Assembly (NCBI GenBank): GCA_004376465.1
Contig: SOJU01000109.1
Span: forward strand, 1-45,471
From: Anaerolineales bacterium
GTDB lineage: Bacteria > Chloroflexota > Anaerolineae > Anaerolineales > E44-bin32
Length of the DNA stretch: 45,471 bases
Reading direction: 5' to 3'
Below the pieces are notes generated by a model, which did no database searches, had not been told where the DNA came from, and saw only the letters and a program-made list of their open reading frames with translations. Positions 32,281 to 42,123 of this stretch are shown piece by piece. Positions within the stretch are counted from its first letter, which is position 1; each line of letters starts with the position of its first letter. Made by a program: the position numbers and the translations under genes.

Positions 32281-33623
32281 TGACCTACATCCCCCATACC
32301 GATAAAGACCGCCAGGAAATGCTGGCGGTGGTTGGCGTGGATCGTCTAGATGACCTGTATGAAGCCATCCCTGAGAATGTGCGTTTCCCGGATCTTAATC
32401 TCCCCGATCCAATTTCCGAGATGGAAGTCACCCAGGAACTGCAAGCACTTTCGGAGGCTAACTTAGAGGTCTTCCACACATCCTGTTTCTTAGGCGCCGG
32501 CGCGTATAACCACTTCATCCCCTCCGTCGTCGACCACACCCTGCGCCGCAATGAGTTCTATACGGCTTATACCCCCTACCAGCCGGAAATCTCTCAAGGG
32601 ACGCTTCAGGCGACCTTTGAGTATCAGAGCCTGATGGCCCAGTTAACCGGCATGGATGTCTCCAATGCGTCCCACTACGATGGAGCGACCGCATTGGCGG
32701 AGGCCGTGATCCTGGCGCTGAATCACCATCGTGGCAAACGAAACAAGATCGTGATCTCACCAGCGATCCACCCGCATTATCGCCAGGTTGTGCGTACTTA
32801 CACACAGGGCATGGGGCTCACAATCACGGGCGACGAAAAGTGCGAGACCGAGCCCAAAGATCTTGTGAAGATGCTGGACGAGGACACTGCGCTTGTGACC
32901 GTGCAGTACCCGGATTTCTTCGGCAATATCACCGATCTTTCGGCTCTGGGCGAGGCTGCACAGGCAAGCGGAGCGCTCTTCTGTGTAGTAATCAATCCGC
33001 TGGCGCTGGGCATGCTCGTACCCCCCGGCGACTTCGGCGCCGACATCGTCGTCGGTGACGGTCAACCTCTTGGTATTTCACTCTCCTATGGTGGACCCAC
33101 CGTGGGCATCTTCACAACGAAAGACAAATACGTTCGCAAGATGGCTGGACGTCTGGTGGGCGAAACTGTTGATAGCCGCGGGCAGCGCGGCTACGTGCTC
33201 ACGCTCACCCCGCGCGAACAGCACATCCGCCGCGACAAAGCGACTTCGAATATCTGTACCAATCAGGGTTTGATGGCGCTCGCGTCGGCAGTGTACTTGA
33301 GTGTGATGGGCAAGCAGGGACTGCGGAGGGTCGCCGAACTCTGCTACCACAAAGCACATTACGCCGCAGAACGGATCGATGCGCTGAAAGGCTTTACGCT
33401 CTGGAATAAGCATCCGTTCTTCCACGAATTCGTCATCAAATGCCCGCGACCCGTCGCGGAGATCAACGAACGCCTGCTCGAGTGGGATATCCTCGGGGGG
33501 TATGACCTGGGTCAGGAATATCCAGATCTGAAGGACCATATGTTAGTCGCCGTTACGGAAGTGATCGCCAAGGAAGAGATCGATGACCTTGTGGCAGCGC
33601 TAGAGGAGGTCTCCAATGACTGA
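32280..33623 (+). CDS. gcvPA: Glycine dehydrogenase (decarboxylating) subunit 1
   Basis: 447 residues. N-terminal half of the split P protein: MTYIPHTDKDRQEML, FLGAGAYNHFIPSVVDH, FYTAYTPYQPEISQGTLQ and NASHYDGATALAEA are typical. The fold is a PLP-type one without the PLP lysine, which is in subunit 2. The two subunits form the decarboxylase that releases CO2 from glycine and loads the H protein. The gene overlaps gcvH by one base and gcvPB by 8 nt. Confidence 0.95.
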   Translation: MTYIPHTDKDRQEMLAVVGVDRLDDLYEAIPENVRFPDLNLPDPISEMEVTQELQALSEANLEVFHTSCFLGAGAYNHFIPSVVDHTLRRNEFYTAYTPYQPEISQGTLQATFEYQSLMAQLTGMDVSNASHYDGATALAEAVILALNHHRGKRNKIVISPAIHPHYRQVVRTYTQGMGLTITGDEKCETEPKDLVKMLDEDTALVTVQYPDFFGNITDLSALGEAAQASGALFCVVINPLALGMLVPPGDFGADIVVGDGQPLGISLSYGGPTVGIFTTKDKYVRKMAGRLVGETVDSRGQRGYVLTLTPREQHIRRDKATSNICTNQGLMALASAVYLSVMGKQGLRRVAELCYHKAHYAAERIDALKGFTLWNKHPFFHEFVIKCPRPVAEINERLLEWDILGGYDLGQEYPDLKDHMLVAVTEVIAKEEIDDLVAALEEVSND

Positions 33624-35094
33624 GCCTCTAATTTATGAGTTATCCTCACCCGGGCGCAAAGGTGTATCGCTGCCGGCGGTAGATGTTCCTGAAACGACGC
33701 TCCCAGAAGGCTTGGTGCGGGTGGAATTACCCCTGCCAGAAGTCGCAGAGAATGACGTTGTGCGCCATTTTATGCGCCTCTCTCAATTGAACTACAGTGT
33801 GGATACGGGCTTCTACCCCTTGGGCTCTTGTACGATGAAATACAACCCCAAGGTCAATGAGGACATGGCCCGCCTTCCAGGTTTCGCATTAACACATCCA
33901 CTGCAAGACCCTGACACAGCTCAGGGTAACCTGGCGATGATGTATGCTCTCCAAGATTGGCTCATGGAAATCGGTGGGTTTGCCGGAGTGAGCCTCCAAC
34001 CCGCGGCGGGAGCACACGGAGAGATGACGGGGATCCTCATCATCCGGGCATATCATCATGACCGCGGAGATAAGGGACGTAATAAGATTCTCATCCCCGA
34101 CTCTGCACATGGAACCAACCCTGCCAGCACGACGATGAGCGGGATGGATGTGATCGAAATCCCCTCTGACGCCCGCGGCAATATCGACCTGGATGAACTC
34201 AAGAAACATTGTGACGAGAGCGTCGCCGGTTTGATGCTCACCAACCCCAATACGCTAGGACTTTTCGAAGAACATGTTCAGGAAGTTATCGATCTGGTCC
34301 ATGGATGCGGCGGTTTGATTTACGGCGATGGGGCGAATATGAATGCCCTGCTCGGCGTGGTCAGGCCTGGCGATCTCGGTATTGATGTACTCCACTACAA
34401 TCTCCATAAGACCTTCTCCACACCGCACGGCGGTGGTGGTCCAGGTTCGGGCCCTGTCGGTGTCGCCGAGAAGCTGGTCGACTTCCTTCCGGATCCCGTG
34501 GTGGGGATTGTTGACGAAGGCGATGAAGACAAACCGCCGTTGTATGGGTTAATTACACCGGTAAAGAGCATCGGCAGGGTGAAGGCTTTCCACGGTCATT
34601 TCGGCGTCATCTTGCGTGCATATACCTATATGCGCATGCTGGGAAAATCGGGACTGCGGGCGGTATCTGATTATGCTGTGCTGAATGCCAACTACCTGCT
34701 GGCAAAACTGCGCGATACCTATAAAGTCCCCTTCGACCGCATCTGCATGCATGAGTTCGTCGCGGAAGGGCACTGGGATGATGCGCCTGACATCCATGCC
34801 TTGGATATCGCCAAGCGGTTGATGGACTACGGCTTCCATCCCCCGACGAATTACTTCCCGCTGATTGTGCCCGAAGCACTCATGATCGAGCCTACCGAGA
34901 CGGAAAGTAAAGAGAGCCTCGATGTCTTCATAGAAGCGATGCTTGCGATAGCGAAGGAAGCCCGCGAGGATCCAGATACCCTGAAGAGTGCTCCCCATAA
35001 AACGTTGTTTGGGAGAATGGACGAAGTGCAAGCCGCACGGCAGCTGGTTCTGTGCTGCCGCCCGTCGTATCTGGATAAACCTGATAACAAATAG
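33616..35094 (+). CDS. gcvPB: Glycine dehydrogenase (decarboxylating) subunit 2
   Basis: 492 residues with GGAGG upstream inside gcvPA. PLP lysine K265 in NLHKTFSTPHGGGGPG; the glycine-binding region LGSCTMKYNPK and AAGAHGEMTG are present. It is the catalytic half of the split P protein. The operon ends here with a strong hairpin; gcvT is not in the window and must be elsewhere, or be replaced. Confidence 0.95.
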   Translation: MTEPLIYELSSPGRKGVSLPAVDVPETTLPEGLVRVELPLPEVAENDVVRHFMRLSQLNYSVDTGFYPLGSCTMKYNPKVNEDMARLPGFALTHPLQDPDTAQGNLAMMYALQDWLMEIGGFAGVSLQPAAGAHGEMTGILIIRAYHHDRGDKGRNKILIPDSAHGTNPASTTMSGMDVIEIPSDARGNIDLDELKKHCDESVAGLMLTNPNTLGLFEEHVQEVIDLVHGCGGLIYGDGANMNALLGVVRPGDLGIDVLHYNLHKTFSTPHGGGGPGSGPVGVAEKLVDFLPDPVVGIVDEGDEDKPPLYGLITPVKSIGRVKAFHGHFGVILRAYTYMRMLGKSGLRAVSDYAVLNANYLLAKLRDTYKVPFDRICMHEFVAEGHWDDAPDIHALDIAKRLMDYGFHPPTNYFPLIVPEALMIEPTETESKESLDVFIEAMLAIAKEAREDPDTLKSAPHKTLFGRMDEVQAARQLVLCCRPSYLDKPDNK

Positions 35095-35147
35095 CTGTCT
35101 CTGGCCGATCAATTCCAGGACGAATATTTGAATACGTACCCAAGAAG

Positions 35148-35181
35148 CAAAGCGCCTGCCCAGTAACGGGCAGGCGCTTTG
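35148..35181 (+). terminator. Terminator hairpin of the gcv operon
   Basis: CAAAGCGCCTGCCC (35148-35161), loop AGTAAC, GGGCAGGCGCTTTG (35168-35181): a perfect 14-bp stem. The T-tract is short and lies at the end of the stem (CTTTG). Confidence 0.75.
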
Positions 35182-35358
35182 TCCCCGATGAAAAAGCTAC
35201 CTCGGTTCCCCAATGAATCCGAGGTCAAGAAGATGCAATGATCATCTGTATTATAGGAGAGTATTCTCAATGAAGTCTGAACCCGCAGGAGGGCAAAGGT
35301 AGTATCGAGGGAATTGCGTAATGCGGTAGAATGAAATCACCGAAACGAGGTTCTCCAA

Positions 35359-37074
35359 ATGACCCGTAAATCAGATGTGGTCATCCGTGAGGTAAAGAAG
35401 CGGGAGACTGTCCAAATCCATTTGCCGGACAATGGCAACCTTGAAGGTCCCAGGGGAAGTCAACTGGAGACTTTTTTAAAAGTGCTCACACCACCTGCGC
35501 CGATCGTAGGCGCTGTGGTCAACGGCGAACTGCGTGAACTGACATACCCGATCGAGATGGACTCCCGTGTTCGGCCGGTAACGATGGGATCAGCCGATGG
35601 CATGCGTATTTATCGCCGTTCGTTGACCTTTCTTTTGGCGACTGCTTTTGAGGAACTCCACCCAGATGCAAGATTGACCGTGGACCACTCCGTCTCCTCG
35701 GGGGGATATTACTGCGAAGTAAGCGACCACGATCCACTCACCAAAGGGGAGCTTCAAAAGGTTGAAGATCGCATGCGGGAATTCGTCGATGAAGACCTGC
35801 CGTTTGCCAAAACGGTCACTTCAGTGGAAGAGGCGATCGAACACTTCACCAAGAAAGGCAACAAAGATAAAGTTAGACTGCTGACGCATCGGAAGAAACC
35901 GCACCTGGTTCTCTATCAATTAAAATCACACCGGGACTACCATCATGGATACATGGTCCCCTCGACTGGCTATCTCCAATGGTTCGCTCTATATAAAACA
36001 GGCAGTGGCTTTACACTGCGTTTTCCAAGACGACACCAACCCAATAAACTCCTTCCGCTCCCGGATTACTCGAAACTGTTGGATACATTTCGGGAATATG
36101 GAAACTGGCTAAATACTTTGGGGATTTCAAGCATCGGTGCGTTGAACGATGCCATCCTCGCCGGACGGGCGAGGGAGGTGATCCTCGTGTCTGAAGCCTT
36201 GCACGAAGGGCGGATTGCCGAAATCGCGGCGAGAATTACCGAGGAACACAGGACGACACGGTTGATCCTTGTGGCAGGTCCGTCCGCTTCCGGAAAAACA
36301 ACATTCTCAAAGCGCCTCTCGGTCCAACTGCTGGTGCGTGGTTTGTCACCATTCCCACTCGAATTGGATCATTATTTTGTCGATCGCGAGAAGACCCCGG
36401 TTGATAAAAAAGGTGAGTTTAACTACGAATCATTGAAGGCGCTCGATCTTGAACGGTTGAACCATGACTTGCGTAAGTTGATACAGGGAGAGCGAGTACA
36501 ATTGCCGGATTACAATTTCATTACCGGGCAACGCGAGCTAGGCGAGGAAGTACAACTGGCTCCTGATCAACTGATTATCTTGGAGGGTATCCACGGGCTC
36601 AACCCAGAGCTTATCCCGGAAATCCCTTCCGAGAACACCTTTAGAGTTTATGTCTCCGCGCTGACCCAACTCAACTTAGATAGCTTGAACCGAGTATCCA
36701 CAACAGATACACGTCTTATCCGCCGTATTGTGCGTGATGCTACGCGGCGAGGATATTCTGCGGCGGAGACGATCCACCGCTGGGAGTCTGTGCGGCGCGG
36801 TGAGAAACGCTATATCTTTCCATTTCAGGAAAATGCCGATGTGATGTTCAATTCTGCATTGATGTATGAAGGCTCTGCCCTTGCGCCGCTCGCTGAACCT
36901 TTGATCCGGCAGGTTCCCTTCGGGACGGAAGAGCACGTGGAGGCGAAACGCCTGCTCACCTTCCTGGACTGGTTCCTCCCCATCGACACCAGGTTGATCC
37001 CGGACAACTCGATTATGCGCGAGTTCATCGGTGGATCGATCCTTGAGGAGTTCAACCCCTGGCCGGCGCCGTGA
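35359..37074 (+). CDS. Uridine-kinase-like P-loop protein with TGS/ThrRS-like N-terminal region
   Basis: 571 residues. The first 60 or so residues resemble a TGS domain, and about 80-240 resemble the threonyl-tRNA-synthetase editing-type domain (HxxxH region in KSHRDYHHGYM near 195). A P-loop kinase of the uridine kinase/phosphoribulokinase type follows: Walker A GPSASGKTT (307-315), DHYFVDREKTP (about 334) and YNFITGQRE. Long proteins of this plan are widespread in anaerobic bacteria and are usually annotated as uridine kinase or nucleoside kinase; the substrate is not settled. GAGG lies before the ATG, and a possible -10 (TAGAAT, 35327-35332) lies upstream. Confidence 0.82.
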   Translation: MTRKSDVVIREVKKRETVQIHLPDNGNLEGPRGSQLETFLKVLTPPAPIVGAVVNGELRELTYPIEMDSRVRPVTMGSADGMRIYRRSLTFLLATAFEELHPDARLTVDHSVSSGGYYCEVSDHDPLTKGELQKVEDRMREFVDEDLPFAKTVTSVEEAIEHFTKKGNKDKVRLLTHRKKPHLVLYQLKSHRDYHHGYMVPSTGYLQWFALYKTGSGFTLRFPRRHQPNKLLPLPDYSKLLDTFREYGNWLNTLGISSIGALNDAILAGRAREVILVSEALHEGRIAEIAARITEEHRTTRLILVAGPSASGKTTFSKRLSVQLLVRGLSPFPLELDHYFVDREKTPVDKKGEFNYESLKALDLERLNHDLRKLIQGERVQLPDYNFITGQRELGEEVQLAPDQLIILEGIHGLNPELIPEIPSENTFRVYVSALTQLNLDSLNRVSTTDTRLIRRIVRDATRRGYSAAETIHRWESVRRGEKRYIFPFQENADVMFNSALMYEGSALAPLAEPLIRQVPFGTEEHVEAKRLLTFLDWFLPIDTRLIPDNSIMREFIGGSILEEFNPWPAP

Positions 37075-37137
37075 CTCCCGGAAATTGAGACTTGTAGTCA
37101 ACTGAATTTGATCGAGGACATGGATGAATTCCATTAG

Positions 37138-37167
37138 CAGCCGTGCAAGCACGGCTGTTTCGATTTG
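37138..37167 (+). terminator. Rho-independent terminator after the uridine-kinase-like gene
   Basis: CAGCCGTG-CAAG-CACGGCTG (37138-37157) is followed by TTTCGATTTG. A 10-bp inverted repeat ATGAATCTCA/TGAGATTCAT (37172-37181 and 37223-37232) lies further on with no known role. Confidence 0.75.
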
Positions 37168-37298
37168 TGCGATGAATCTCAACGCCTGATAGAAAAGAGG
37201 GAAGGATTTGGTTTTAAGGGGGTGAGATTCATGAGCCGATGATGCCGCCCGCGATCGCTCCGTGTTTAACCAGGACTCGGTGGGCAGATCCCTACCTA

Positions 37299-37721
37299 TC
37301 AATCGTCGCTCACGAGAGGTGGGTGGCGCCGGCGTTTCTTCATGCTGTGGTGCTTCTTTTGCTGCAGACGCCTCTCTTTGACGCCCCTCGGTGGCTTGGT
37401 CTTCATCCTGCGCTTAGGCACCTGCGCCGCCAGGCGGATCAAATGGGCTAATCGCTGGCGCGCCTCCTGCCGATTTCGCTCCCGCGAACGGAAGGAATGT
37501 GCAGTGATAATCAGCACGCCTTCTTTGGTAAGACGCTTTCCGGAGATTTGCTTCAATCGATTTTTAACATCTGGAGGGAGGGATGTCGATCCCTGGACAT
37601 TGAAACGTAGCTGCACGCTGGTCGCAGCCTTATTTACATGCTGCCCTCCAGGACCGGGTGATTGGATATAGCGTTCCTTGAGTTCCCGTTCGTCGAGGGT
37701 GATCGTCTCAGTTACACGCAC
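37299..37721 (-). CDS. arfB: ArfB-like peptidyl-tRNA hydrolase (ribosome rescue)
   Basis: 140 residues, GTG start at 37721 with GAGGT upstream. The class-I release-factor catalytic domain has GGQ at residues 25-27 in SPGPGGQHVNK. The C-terminal tail is very basic (KRRMKTKPPRG...KKHHSMKKRRR), as needed to enter an empty mRNA channel. The protein lacks codon-recognition domains, which separates it from RF1/RF2. It should hydrolyse peptidyl-tRNA on stalled ribosomes. Confidence 0.9.
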   Translation of the reverse strand: MRVTETITLDERELKERYIQSPGPGGQHVNKAATSVQLRFNVQGSTSLPPDVKNRLKQISGKRLTKEGVLIITAHSFRSRERNRQEARQRLAHLIRLAAQVPKRRMKTKPPRGVKERRLQQKKHHSMKKRRRHPPLVSDD

Positions 37722-37859
37722 AAAGACCTCAACTCTCCGTTAATCACCGATGAAGTTGTTAACAAAAAAGTTCGGTAAAGTAGTTCCCATAGAATCGGAT
37801 CAGAAAATGTTGTGTTCAATGAACTTTATGCGGTCAGATGGGCTGGGCAACAAGCCCTT

Positions 37860-38381
37860 TTAGAACACAAACGGGATCATCCGCCAGGTGCGTTTCTGGT
37901 AATCTATGTACGCATCTCCAAACCGGCCTAGATTCTCCTCTTCCTCATACACTGTCGTCGCCATCAAGAACGCCGTAGCACCAAGTGCGATCCCCGTAGC
38001 AGTCCATGTTGGGTGTTTAAAGAAGACTCCCCAGCCAAAAAGAAGCAGCGATGTATATAGAGGGTGTCGGATGATACGGAAAACGCCAGAGTCAACAAGT
38101 TGTGTCGTCGTCTCGATCCCCTCCGTCGGCTGGCCATACTTATGCAGCATCCAAAAGCCGTGAAATGCGAGGGCCATGGATCCGAGCAGCAGAATCCAGG
38201 AGAAGACTTGCTGGGTTGAGAAAGGTGCAAAGAGCCATGAGGGGCTGTTTACATACACGAGCAGGAGCAACGCCTCAAACGCGAGCAAGCGGAAAAAACG
38301 GTAGGAGCGAGGCTTGAATCGCGGTCGACCTGAGAAGATTATCGCACCGAGTCCAAGGATGATGAAAAGAATGACGCGCAT
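37860..38381 (-). CDS. Isoprenylcysteine carboxyl methyltransferase-like membrane protein
   Basis: 173 residues from the ATG at 38381, with AGGA upstream; the open frame extends further but without a ribosome site. About five transmembrane segments, and the family core GVFRIIRHPLYTSLLLFGWG (about 115-135) with a downstream EEENLGRFGDAYIDYQKRTWRMIP, matching the ICMT/PEMT-type methyltransferases that bind S-adenosylmethionine. The substrate in bacteria of this kind is unknown; a lipid is possible. Confidence 0.8.
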   Translation of the reverse strand: MRVILFIILGLGAIIFSGRPRFKPRSYRFFRLLAFEALLLLVYVNSPSWLFAPFSTQQVFSWILLLGSMALAFHGFWMLHKYGQPTEGIETTTQLVDSGVFRIIRHPLYTSLLLFGWGVFFKHPTWTATGIALGATAFLMATTVYEEEENLGRFGDAYIDYQKRTWRMIPFVF

Positions 38382-38529
38382 TGCAATATCCTGTTGGCGA
38401 TGAGCTACCTTCAGCCCAAATCTAGAAGTCAGAGGATCGCCCGTGAAAATCACGATAATCGGTGATAGGCTGCGTGCTCTGCCACTCTCTCTATTCTAGC
38501 CCCAGAATGCGTATGTTGAAACTGTTATT

Positions 38530-38700
38530 CCACGCGAGCCCTTCGACTTCGCTTCCCACTCCCTTCGGTCGGGGACTTCGCCCCACAAACTACGTGGGAC
38601 TTCGCAGGACAAGCCCGGCGACGGTATGACAGTATGCAGGAACCTGTCATATCGAGAGAGCTCTTCGACAAGCTCTGGTATGAGCCGCGGATGCCTGAAA
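38530..38700. repeat. Gene-free stretch with fragments of the intergenic repeats
   Basis: The gap 38454-38887 has no credible gene. It holds several short palindromic pieces, including CCCCAC-AAACTAC-GTGGGAC near 38582-38601 and TGTCATATCGAGAGAGC at 38645-38661, which agrees with the element-B end except for two bases in 17. Pieces of CTTCGACTTCGCTTCC type surround them. It looks like decayed repeat material. Confidence 0.45.
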
Positions 38701-38746
38701 TCGTCCGACATTAACAATTCAAGTCAAATCCCAAAAAAAAAGCCCT

Positions 38747-38752
38747 TATAAT
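38747..38752 (+). promoter_or_regulatory. -10 box upstream of the first Ser/Thr kinase
   Basis: Perfect TATAAT about 135 nt before the kinase start. No good -35 is visible at 16-18 bp (GTCAAA at best), so activation by another factor is possible. Confidence 0.4.
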
Positions 38753-38887
38753 GTGATTCCCTATTCAGGGAGCACCAGGGGCGCGAAGGTAATATTTCTT
38801 CCGACTGACGGTATCGACAAGTAAGCACTGGCAACGCTGAAAACTATCTTCTTAACCTCTCCGGTGCGAGCCTAATAGAAATGAACC

Positions 38888-40432
38888 ATGGCTGAGCTAA
38901 CAGGTCAGACTCTTGAACACTACCATGTCCTCGAGCAGATCGCGAGAGGGGGGATGGCGGTCGTGTACCGGGGGTACGACCTGGAAAACCAGCGGCACGT
39001 CGCGATCAAGGTTCTCGCCAATTACCTGCTTAAGGAAGAAAAGTTTAAAACCCGTTTCAAGCGCGAAATCGAGATGCTTCAGAAACTCGATCACCCCAAT
39101 ATCGTCTCCATCCTCGATTACGGAGAGTATCAAGGTTCGCCTTATATTGTGATGCCTTTCCTCCGTGGAGGTACGCTGCAGGATCGGCTCACAGAAGGCA
39201 CGCTTTCGGCAGTGGAAGGCGCGAGATTAAGCGAGCAGGTTTCTACTGCGCTGGCGCATGCACACGCACACGATGTCATCCATCGCGATGTAAAAACATC
39301 TAACATCTTATTAGACGATGAAGGCAACGCCCTGCTTTCAGACTTCGGCTTTGCATTGTGGAAGGAAGCTTCGATCAGGCTGACCGGTTCAGCGCTGATC
39401 GGTACACCGGCATATATGTCCCCAGAGCAATGCCTTGGCGAGCCTGTGGATTCTCGTTCGGATCAATATTCCTTCGCGGTTGTGCTTTATCGCATCGCAA
39501 CAGGGCGGCTACCTTTTGAAGGGGATACACCACTCGCGTTGGCGATGAAGCACATTCAGCAACCACTCCCTCCACCGCGCTCGATTAACCCAAAATTGCC
39601 TGAGGGTGTTGAGGCCGTGCTTCTCAAGGCGTTGGCAAAGGAGCCTGAGCATCGCTTCAAAGATATGAGCGAATTTAACGCGGCCTTCCAGGCGGCGCTC
39701 ACGGGGGTGCTCGATCCAGCAATGGTTCGTACACCCCCGCCGATGCATTTCAACATTCCGACCGAGGTTCGACTGCAGCATGAGAACGATTCCACCTTTT
39801 TTAGGTACCTGGGTCGGTCGCGGGTTTTCCGTAAGCCTGTCCTCGTCGGATTGATCTCCGTATTGTTAATGTTACCCATCGGCGCACTGGCCATGCGAGA
39901 GTTAGGGTATTCAATTTTTTTCCAGCCGGTCTCCATTGCCCCGGATTATCAAGCGACCATCAATGCCCTATATACAGCGAACGCACCACAGCCGGGCTCT
40001 GAATTCTCACCGAAGCAAATTGAGGCTGCTGTGATGGGGACTCTCAGCGCGCTGGTAGAGTCGGATGGAGGGGATATAGAGACGGTGGTCGTTGAAGAAG
40101 GTGGAGCGTTTAACATATTTGGGGGTGGTGGTAGTAGTCCAACGCCTTCACCGACTCTGTCGCCGGTACCGATCCCCTCAGTTGTCCACACAACGACACC
40201 GCGCGATGGAGGCGGGCAGAGTTCACAGGATGCCAGTTCTACATCTATACCGCCAAGTGAGACATCCTTAGCTTCACTAACGGTCACCCCTAGCGCCGAA
40301 ACGACAAGCGCCCCCACGGTAACCCAAACACTTGTGTCAACGAACACACCTGTTCCACCAACGAACACTCCGCTGGGTATTTGCAAGACTAAACCTCACC
40401 CAATCTTCCCAACCTGCACACCTGTCCCATAA
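38888..40432 (+). CDS. Membrane Ser/Thr protein kinase, PknB type (first of tandem pair)
   Basis: 514 residues. Kinase domain about 11-275: glycine loop ARGGMAVVYRG, Lys41 in VAIK, HRDVKTSN (132-139), DFG (152-154) and SPE (178-180); all catalytic residues are present. A transmembrane helix at about 316-335 separates it from an outer region of about 175 residues that has the ATINALYTANAP block (356-367), AAVMGTLSAL (380-389) and then a long Thr/Ser/Pro stalk with a short Cys-containing end. It lacks PASTA repeats. It is followed 200 nt later by a close paralogue with the same plan. There is no Shine-Dalgarno before the ATG. Confidence 0.9.
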   Translation: MAELTGQTLEHYHVLEQIARGGMAVVYRGYDLENQRHVAIKVLANYLLKEEKFKTRFKREIEMLQKLDHPNIVSILDYGEYQGSPYIVMPFLRGGTLQDRLTEGTLSAVEGARLSEQVSTALAHAHAHDVIHRDVKTSNILLDDEGNALLSDFGFALWKEASIRLTGSALIGTPAYMSPEQCLGEPVDSRSDQYSFAVVLYRIATGRLPFEGDTPLALAMKHIQQPLPPPRSINPKLPEGVEAVLLKALAKEPEHRFKDMSEFNAAFQAALTGVLDPAMVRTPPPMHFNIPTEVRLQHENDSTFFRYLGRSRVFRKPVLVGLISVLLMLPIGALAMRELGYSIFFQPVSIAPDYQATINALYTANAPQPGSEFSPKQIEAAVMGTLSALVESDGGDIETVVVEEGGAFNIFGGGGSSPTPSPTLSPVPIPSVVHTTTPRDGGGQSSQDASSTSIPPSETSLASLTVTPSAETTSAPTVTQTLVSTNTPVPPTNTPLGICKTKPHPIFPTCTPVP

Positions 40433-40635
40433 CCTGTTGCCTGCCCTTTCCATATTCCATTTCTTCAATATCTACCGAGTCTTGATAGCTGGTTGAAAGG
40501 GACTTAAGAGCCATTCTGGTGTTATCCTTATAGTGCGCTAACCTGCGTTGTCTTCGTAATTGAAGAGAACCAAGCAGGGTAATTATGCTCGTCCGGATCT
40601 CTGCGTAGGATCCGAACGAATGGGGCGAGAACACC

Positions 40636-42123
40636 GTGACAGAGTTGATTGGTAAAACTCTCGGTCATTATCGCATCCTGGAGGTCGTCGGCCAGGGTGG
40701 GATGGCAACCGTATACAGAGCGGAAGATCTTCGGGATGAGAAGATCGCCGCCGTCAAAGTCATGCTGCCCTACCTCAGCCGGGATGAAGGGCTCAAGAAA
40801 CGTTTCCGCCAGGAAGCGAAAATGCTCAGCCGGCTTAAACATCCAAATATTGTCCCCATCCTTGACTACGGTGAAGAAAACGGTCATTTGTATTACGTCA
40901 TACCGTATATGCCCTCAGGGTCGCTCGCGGATCGCCTAACAAATGCTCCAATTTCTATCGAGGAAACTGCTCAAATCATCTCCCAGGTTGCGGCAGCTTT
41001 ACAGCATGCGCATGATAAGAATGTCGTCCATCGCGATGTGAAACCTTCCAATATTTTGCTGGATGAACAAGGGAAAGCCCAGCTTTCTGATTTCGGTTTC
41101 GCCTACTGGTCTGAGGCGACCTTGGACCTGACCGGGTCAGGGCTGGTTGGAACCCCGGGGTATATGTCGCCGGAACAATGCCTGGGAGAAGGCGTCACCG
41201 AGCTATCTGATCAGTATTCGTTAGGAGTAGTGCTCTATCGGCTTGTTGTAGGGCGTATACCTTTCGAAGGTGAAACTCCACTGGCGATCGCGCTCAAGCA
41301 CATCAACGAACCCCTTCCACCTCCGCGTGAAGTGAATCACGGCGTCCCAGTATCACTCGAGAATGTCTTGATCACTGTGCTTGATAAAAACCCTAAGAAT
41401 CGCTACGGTTCGATCGCTATTTTCAACGATGCCTTGCAGGATGCGGTCCTGATCTCAGTGCAGAACGGCCATGAGCTTACGGCAGTGATGCCGCGACTCA
41501 ATCGCTTCTATGTGACCCGTGATCGATGGCGACGGAAACTCCGAGCTGCGTTCTCCCGCCCCACTGTTCGCCGCTGGCCGGTTTTACTGGGAGTCATGGC
41601 GCTGCTGCTGGCATTCCCGATAGGCGCATTTGCGCTGCGGGGTGTCGTAGGCGCTCCAGTGAACGAAGGCAATAATCCTCAAGCCGCCATCGCCTTCGAG
41701 GCGACGATCGCCGCGCTCTACACAGCGAATGCCCCGCTCGGTGAAGATGCGGATCCTGGACAGATCCAGACGGCTGTGGCCGGGACGCTGAGCGCCTTGG
41801 AAACCCAGACGGCGAGCGAGCAAACCTCAACGCCGATTCCAACCTCATGGTCGCTTTGGGATGTTTTTCAGAGTGAGACGCACACGTCCACTCCGACGCC
41901 GACCCGCTGGTATTACTCGACAAGCACGCCCACGAAGACCCCCGAGCAAGATTCAGGAGGGGAATCTGCGGTGAACACATCGACTCCCACTCCTGAGGAA
42001 CCTCTAGAACCGACTTCTCCTCCCGATGCATCTCCTACACCTACGCCAAAACCGGTGAATCCGAGCGCCTGTAACGACAAAGTGGGCAACCCGAATTACT
42101 GTACACCCACACCAGGTGGTTAA
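40636..42123 (+). CDS. Membrane Ser/Thr protein kinase, PknB type (second of tandem pair)
   Basis: 495 residues, GTG start. Motifs occupy the same positions as in the first kinase: GQGGMATVYRAE, Lys41, HRDVKPSN (132-139), DFG (152-154) and SPE. Transmembrane helix at about 313-333, then the outer block ATIAALYTANAP at residue 356 and TAVAGTLSAL at 379, as in the paralogue, and a Thr/Pro stalk ending near two Cys. The high similarity and tandem order indicate duplication. A possible -10 (TATAGT, 40529-40534) lies in the spacer. The two could phosphorylate each other or different targets. Confidence 0.9.
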   Translation: MTELIGKTLGHYRILEVVGQGGMATVYRAEDLRDEKIAAVKVMLPYLSRDEGLKKRFRQEAKMLSRLKHPNIVPILDYGEENGHLYYVIPYMPSGSLADRLTNAPISIEETAQIISQVAAALQHAHDKNVVHRDVKPSNILLDEQGKAQLSDFGFAYWSEATLDLTGSGLVGTPGYMSPEQCLGEGVTELSDQYSLGVVLYRLVVGRIPFEGETPLAIALKHINEPLPPPREVNHGVPVSLENVLITVLDKNPKNRYGSIAIFNDALQDAVLISVQNGHELTAVMPRLNRFYVTRDRWRRKLRAAFSRPTVRRWPVLLGVMALLLAFPIGAFALRGVVGAPVNEGNNPQAAIAFEATIAALYTANAPLGEDADPGQIQTAVAGTLSALETQTASEQTSTPIPTSWSLWDVFQSETHTSTPTPTRWYYSTSTPTKTPEQDSGGESAVNTSTPTPEEPLEPTSPPDASPTPTPKPVNPSACNDKVGNPNYCTPTPGG

